Assembly (NCBI GenBank): GCA_903870015.1
Contig: CAIQBE010000048.1
Coordinates: forward strand, 1-64,000
DNA from: an uncultured Thiotrichales bacterium
GTDB lineage: Bacteria; Pseudomonadota; Gammaproteobacteria; Francisellales; CACEW01
Length of the DNA: 64,000 nt
Reading direction: 5' to 3'
A program made the position numbers and the translations under genes. Positions 61,166 to 64,000 of the stretch are shown here, in pieces; position 1 is the stretch's first letter, and each line of letters opens with the position of its first letter. Below the pieces are notes generated by a model, which had not been told where the DNA came from, made no database searches, and was given only the letters and a program-made list of their open reading frames with translations.

Positions 61166-63934
61166 TTACTGACAAGCTTCACACTCCGGATCCGCGATTG
61201 AACAGGCCTTGGGTGCTGTGGTTTCTGGAAGTTTTGGCTCCATTTTTACAGCATTAAGCTCACCGGCGCGATCGACGGTTGATTTCTCCGTGCTGGTTGC
61301 GCCCAGGGTGCGTAAGTAATACGTCGTCTTTAAGCCGCGTTTCCAGGCGAGTTTATAAAGATTATCTAAGACTTTGCCTGAGGGTTTGCCGACATAAAGA
61401 TTCAATGATTGCGCTTGGTCGATCCATTTTTGGCGGCGTGAGCCAGCCTCAACTAACCATGAAGGGTCGATTTCAAAAGCAGTGGCATATAAGCGCTTGA
61501 TTTCATCAGGAATGCGATTAATCGCCTGCACGCTGCCGTTATAGTATTTCAGATCATTGACCATGACTTCATCCCAAAGGCCTAGCTTTTTAAGGTCTTC
61601 AACCAAATATGGATTCACCACGGTAAATTCACCCGATAAATTTGATTTCACATACAGATTTTGATAGGTAGGTTCAATCGATTGTGACACGCCAGTAATA
61701 TTGGCAATCGTTGCTGTGGGGGCAATGGCCATGACATTAGAGTTACGCATATTTTTCTTCACGCGTTCACGTAGGCTTTTCCAATCCATGCGCGCATCGG
61801 TATTTTGTTCGAGATAATGGCCGCGAGTTTTTTTCAAGAGTTCAATAGAATCAAGCGGCAACACGCCTTGGCTCCAGAGTGAGCCTTGGAAGGATTGGTA
61901 ATTACCGCGCTCAGCGCCTAATTGGCTTGAGGCTTCAATCGCGTAGTAACTAATGATTTCCATCATTTCATCGGCAAATTCAACCGCTGCTGGGGTATCA
62001 TACGCCAGGCGTTTAATATAGAGTGCATCCTGAAAACCCATGATGCCTAAGCCAATCGGGCGATGACGCATATTCGAATTTTGTGCTTGTGGCACAGGAT
62101 AGTAATTGATATCAATCACATTATCGAGCATGCGCACGGCGGTAAGAATGGTTTTTTTAAGTTTTTCTTTATTAATTTGGCCATCTGCCATCATGTGCGC
62201 TGGGATATTGATCGAGCCTAAGTTACACACAGCGATTTCATCTGCATTTGTATTTAAAGTAATTTCAGTACATAGGTTTGAGCTATGCACCACGCCGACG
62301 TGTTGTTGGGGTGAGCGTAAGTTGCATACGTCTTTGAAAGTCACCCAAGGATGACCGGTTTCAAAGAGCATGGAGAGCATTTTGCGCCAGAGGCCTGTCG
62401 CCTGGACTTTGCGGGCGGGAACTTTGCCTTCGCTTGCGAGTTGTTCATAAGTGATATAAGCCTTTTCAAAAGCATCGCCATAAAGATCATGCAGATCAGG
62501 CACATCGCTTGGCGAAAATAAGGTCCACTCGCCATCTTCACACACGCGCTTCATGAATAAATCAGGGATCCAGTTGGCGGTATTCATATCATGGGTGCGA
62601 CGGCGATCATCTCCTGTATTTTTACGCAGCTCAATAAAATCTTCGATATCCATGTGCCAGGTTTCGAGATACGCACACACCGCGCCTTTGCGTTTGCCGC
62701 CTTGATTCACCGCAACGGCAGTATCATTGGCGACTTTTAAGAAAGGAATGACGCCTTGCGAGCGACCGTTAGTGCCCTTGATGTAAGCATTCATGGAGCG
62801 CACGGGCGTCCAGTCATTACCCAGGCCGCCAGCAAATTTCGACAGCATCGCATTGTCACGAATAGCGCCATAGATACCATAAAGATCATCAGGTACTGTG
62901 GTTAAGTAGCAGCTTGAGAGCTGTGAGCGCGGCGTGCCAGCATTAAATAAAGTGGGCGTTGAGCTCATGTAGTCAAAGGTTGAGAGTAATTCATAAAATT
63001 CAATAGCGCGCGCATTTTTATCCGCCTCAGCAATCGCCAAGCCCATGGCTACGCGCATGAAGAATACCTGGGGTAACTCGATACGAATGCCTTGGTGATG
63101 GATAAAGTAACGATCATAGAGTGTTTGAATACCAAGATAAGTAAACAAATGGTCGCGATCTTTTTTAAGAGCCTTGCCTAAGCGCTCTAAATCAAAGTCT
63201 TGGAGACGTGAATCTAAATGATCAAGCTCGATGCCTTTTTTGATAAAAGCTTTAAGCGCTTCAGGGTAGTATTTTTCCATATCGCCATGAGTAGCAGCAT
63301 CAGCAATGCCAAAAAAACTTAAGCCTTCAGAGCGAAGATCATCAAGCACTAGGCGTGCGGCAACATAGCTATAATTGGGCTCATCTTCCACCAAGGTCCG
63401 TGCTGAAAGAACTAAAGCCTTTGCGACATCTTTGAGTGCAACGCCATCAAATAAATTGCGCTTCACATCGGTTAAAATGGCATTGGCGTCGGTGCGGGCT
63501 AAGTTGGCGCAGGCTTCAGAGATCACGGTTTTAAGGCGTTTCTCATCAAGAGGTTTCATTGAGCCATCATGAAGTTTGACGTTAATCTTGGGCGCTTTTT
63601 GGCTGCCTTCAGCATCGCGTTCTTTTTGGCGTTCAGCGCGATACAGTACATAGGCCTTAGCCACGCTATATTCTTGATGGCGCATCAAGGCAAGCTCAAC
63701 CTGGTCCTGGATTTGCTCGATGTGAATATGGCCGCCCGTGGGCATACGATTTTTAAAGACATTAACAATTTCGGTGGCAAGTTCATTGACCAAATCATGA
63801 ATGCGGTTTGAATTAGCAGCATTAGCGCCCTCGACGGCAAGAAATGCTTTTTTAAGTGCGATAGCGATCTTGTCATGGTTAAATTCGGCGACGCTGCCGT
63901 CTCTCTTAATGACCTGAAAATGAGCGAGTGACAT
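61166..63934 (-). CDS. nrdA: ribonucleotide reductase class Ia, alpha subunit
   Basis: NrdA reduces ribonucleoside diphosphates with the NrdB radical. The 922-residue protein opens with two ATP-cone domains (VIKRDGSVAEFNHDKI near 8 and VKLHDGSMKPLDEKRL near 118), which control overall activity, as in Pseudomonas NrdA. The catalytic barrel has SSCYLTT near 331, SNLCTEITLN near 551 and MAIAPTATIANITG near 733. The C-terminal CSIADPECEACQ supplies the redox-active cysteine pair. A NrdR-like half is at 63989-64000 upstream. Confidence 0.96.
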   Translation of the reverse strand: MSLAHFQVIKRDGSVAEFNHDKIAIALKKAFLAVEGANAANSNRIHDLVNELATEIVNVFKNRMPTGGHIHIEQIQDQVELALMRHQEYSVAKAYVLYRAERQKERDAEGSQKAPKINVKLHDGSMKPLDEKRLKTVISEACANLARTDANAILTDVKRNLFDGVALKDVAKALVLSARTLVEDEPNYSYVAARLVLDDLRSEGLSFFGIADAATHGDMEKYYPEALKAFIKKGIELDHLDSRLQDFDLERLGKALKKDRDHLFTYLGIQTLYDRYFIHHQGIRIELPQVFFMRVAMGLAIAEADKNARAIEFYELLSTFDYMSSTPTLFNAGTPRSQLSSCYLTTVPDDLYGIYGAIRDNAMLSKFAGGLGNDWTPVRSMNAYIKGTNGRSQGVIPFLKVANDTAVAVNQGGKRKGAVCAYLETWHMDIEDFIELRKNTGDDRRRTHDMNTANWIPDLFMKRVCEDGEWTLFSPSDVPDLHDLYGDAFEKAYITYEQLASEGKVPARKVQATGLWRKMLSMLFETGHPWVTFKDVCNLRSPQQHVGVVHSSNLCTEITLNTNADEIAVCNLGSINIPAHMMADGQINKEKLKKTILTAVRMLDNVIDINYYPVPQAQNSNMRHRPIGLGIMGFQDALYIKRLAYDTPAAVEFADEMMEIISYYAIEASSQLGAERGNYQSFQGSLWSQGVLPLDSIELLKKTRGHYLEQNTDARMDWKSLRERVKKNMRNSNVMAIAPTATIANITGVSQSIEPTYQNLYVKSNLSGEFTVVNPYLVEDLKKLGLWDEVMVNDLKYYNGSVQAINRIPDEIKRLYATAFEIDPSWLVEAGSRRQKWIDQAQSLNLYVGKPSGKVLDNLYKLAWKRGLKTTYYLRTLGATSTEKSTVDRAGELNAVKMEPKLPETTAPKACSIADPECEACQ

Positions 63935-63988
63935 CTTGTTTTCCTTAATTATTGCGAAAAAGATCCCTAGTAGCTAAAAAAAGGGGAG

Positions 63989-64000
63989 CTACTACATGTG
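63989..64000 (-). promoter_or_regulatory. possible NrdR box upstream of nrdA
   Basis: The minus strand reads CACATGTAGTAG, matching the second box upstream of nrdB (CACATCTAGTAG) in 11 of 12 positions. The partner box would lie beyond the window end. Confidence 0.4.

Overview
This window looks like part of the chromosome of a host-associated gammaproteobacterium, probably near Legionellales/Coxiellaceae (placement is inference). The supporting genes are MutL-TsaE, LptD-SurA-RsmA, EpmB, FtsA-FtsZ-LpxC, a two-ATP-cone NrdA with NrdB, a FolK-FolP fusion of the kind known in Francisella, and several strain-specific proteins resembling effectors. Some genes are atypical for the class: an ALA synthase (the C4 haem route common in alphaproteobacteria), a small PurL with PurQ and a PurS-like domain, and an Fe-S type PurF. 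No rRNA, tRNA, CRISPR array or intact insertion sequence was recognised.

Layout. 0-2.3 kb: mutL and tsaE (minus strand). 2.3-3.3 kb: a gene-poor stretch with a DnaA-box pair, a REP-like palindrome and a small Ser/Ala-rich ORF. 3.4-13.9 kb: a tightly packed purine operon, purL-purM-purQ(S)-purC-purF-purD-purN-purH; purE (15.7 kb) and purK (19.2 kb) lie further on. 14-24 kb: accessory genes, including a LysE-type exporter, a Rieske oxygenase, the mobile mystery pair MmpA/MmpB (Xre plus Fic), a zinc-ribbon protein, a tandem pair of Cys-cluster paralogues, miaA and small envelope proteins. 24-29.8 kb: rsmA, a SurA with a lipoprotein signal, lptD and a tandem universal stress protein. 30-37.5 kb: epmB, an LpxL-like acyltransferase, a hendecad coiled-coil membrane protein, ALA synthase, ftsA, ftsZ and lpxC.

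37.5-46 kb is the most unusual region. xylB and xylA are separated by 2 kb that carries a composite repeat: a small hairpin block, then about 70-76 bp later the palindrome TTTGTCATGACAAA. The same palindrome forms the core of the terminators of both xylB and xylA, and occurs upstream of xylB, across the epmB start codon and next to folE. A small His/Asp-rich gene with a near-perfect promoter sits inside the array. Beyond xylA come rpmB-rpmG, a solo LuxR regulator, a lux-box-like palindrome and a secreted GH5 enzyme.

46-54.6 kb holds a folate block (folE, folB, folK-folP, a CADD-type para-aminobenzoate enzyme, folC), a BrnT/BrnA toxin-antitoxin pair and dsbB with a DUF5993 partner. The CADD gene is followed by a frameshifted AlbA_2/ATPase regulator and then by a second, 162-bp copy of the CADD 3' end, so the regulator lies between direct repeats. 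54.6-64 kb: a polytopic membrane protein, nrdB, a Skp-like chaperone, a small repeat protein, a DUF218-like protein, a LysR remnant, a coiled-coil protein and nrdA. NrdR-type boxes precede nrdB and probably nrdA.
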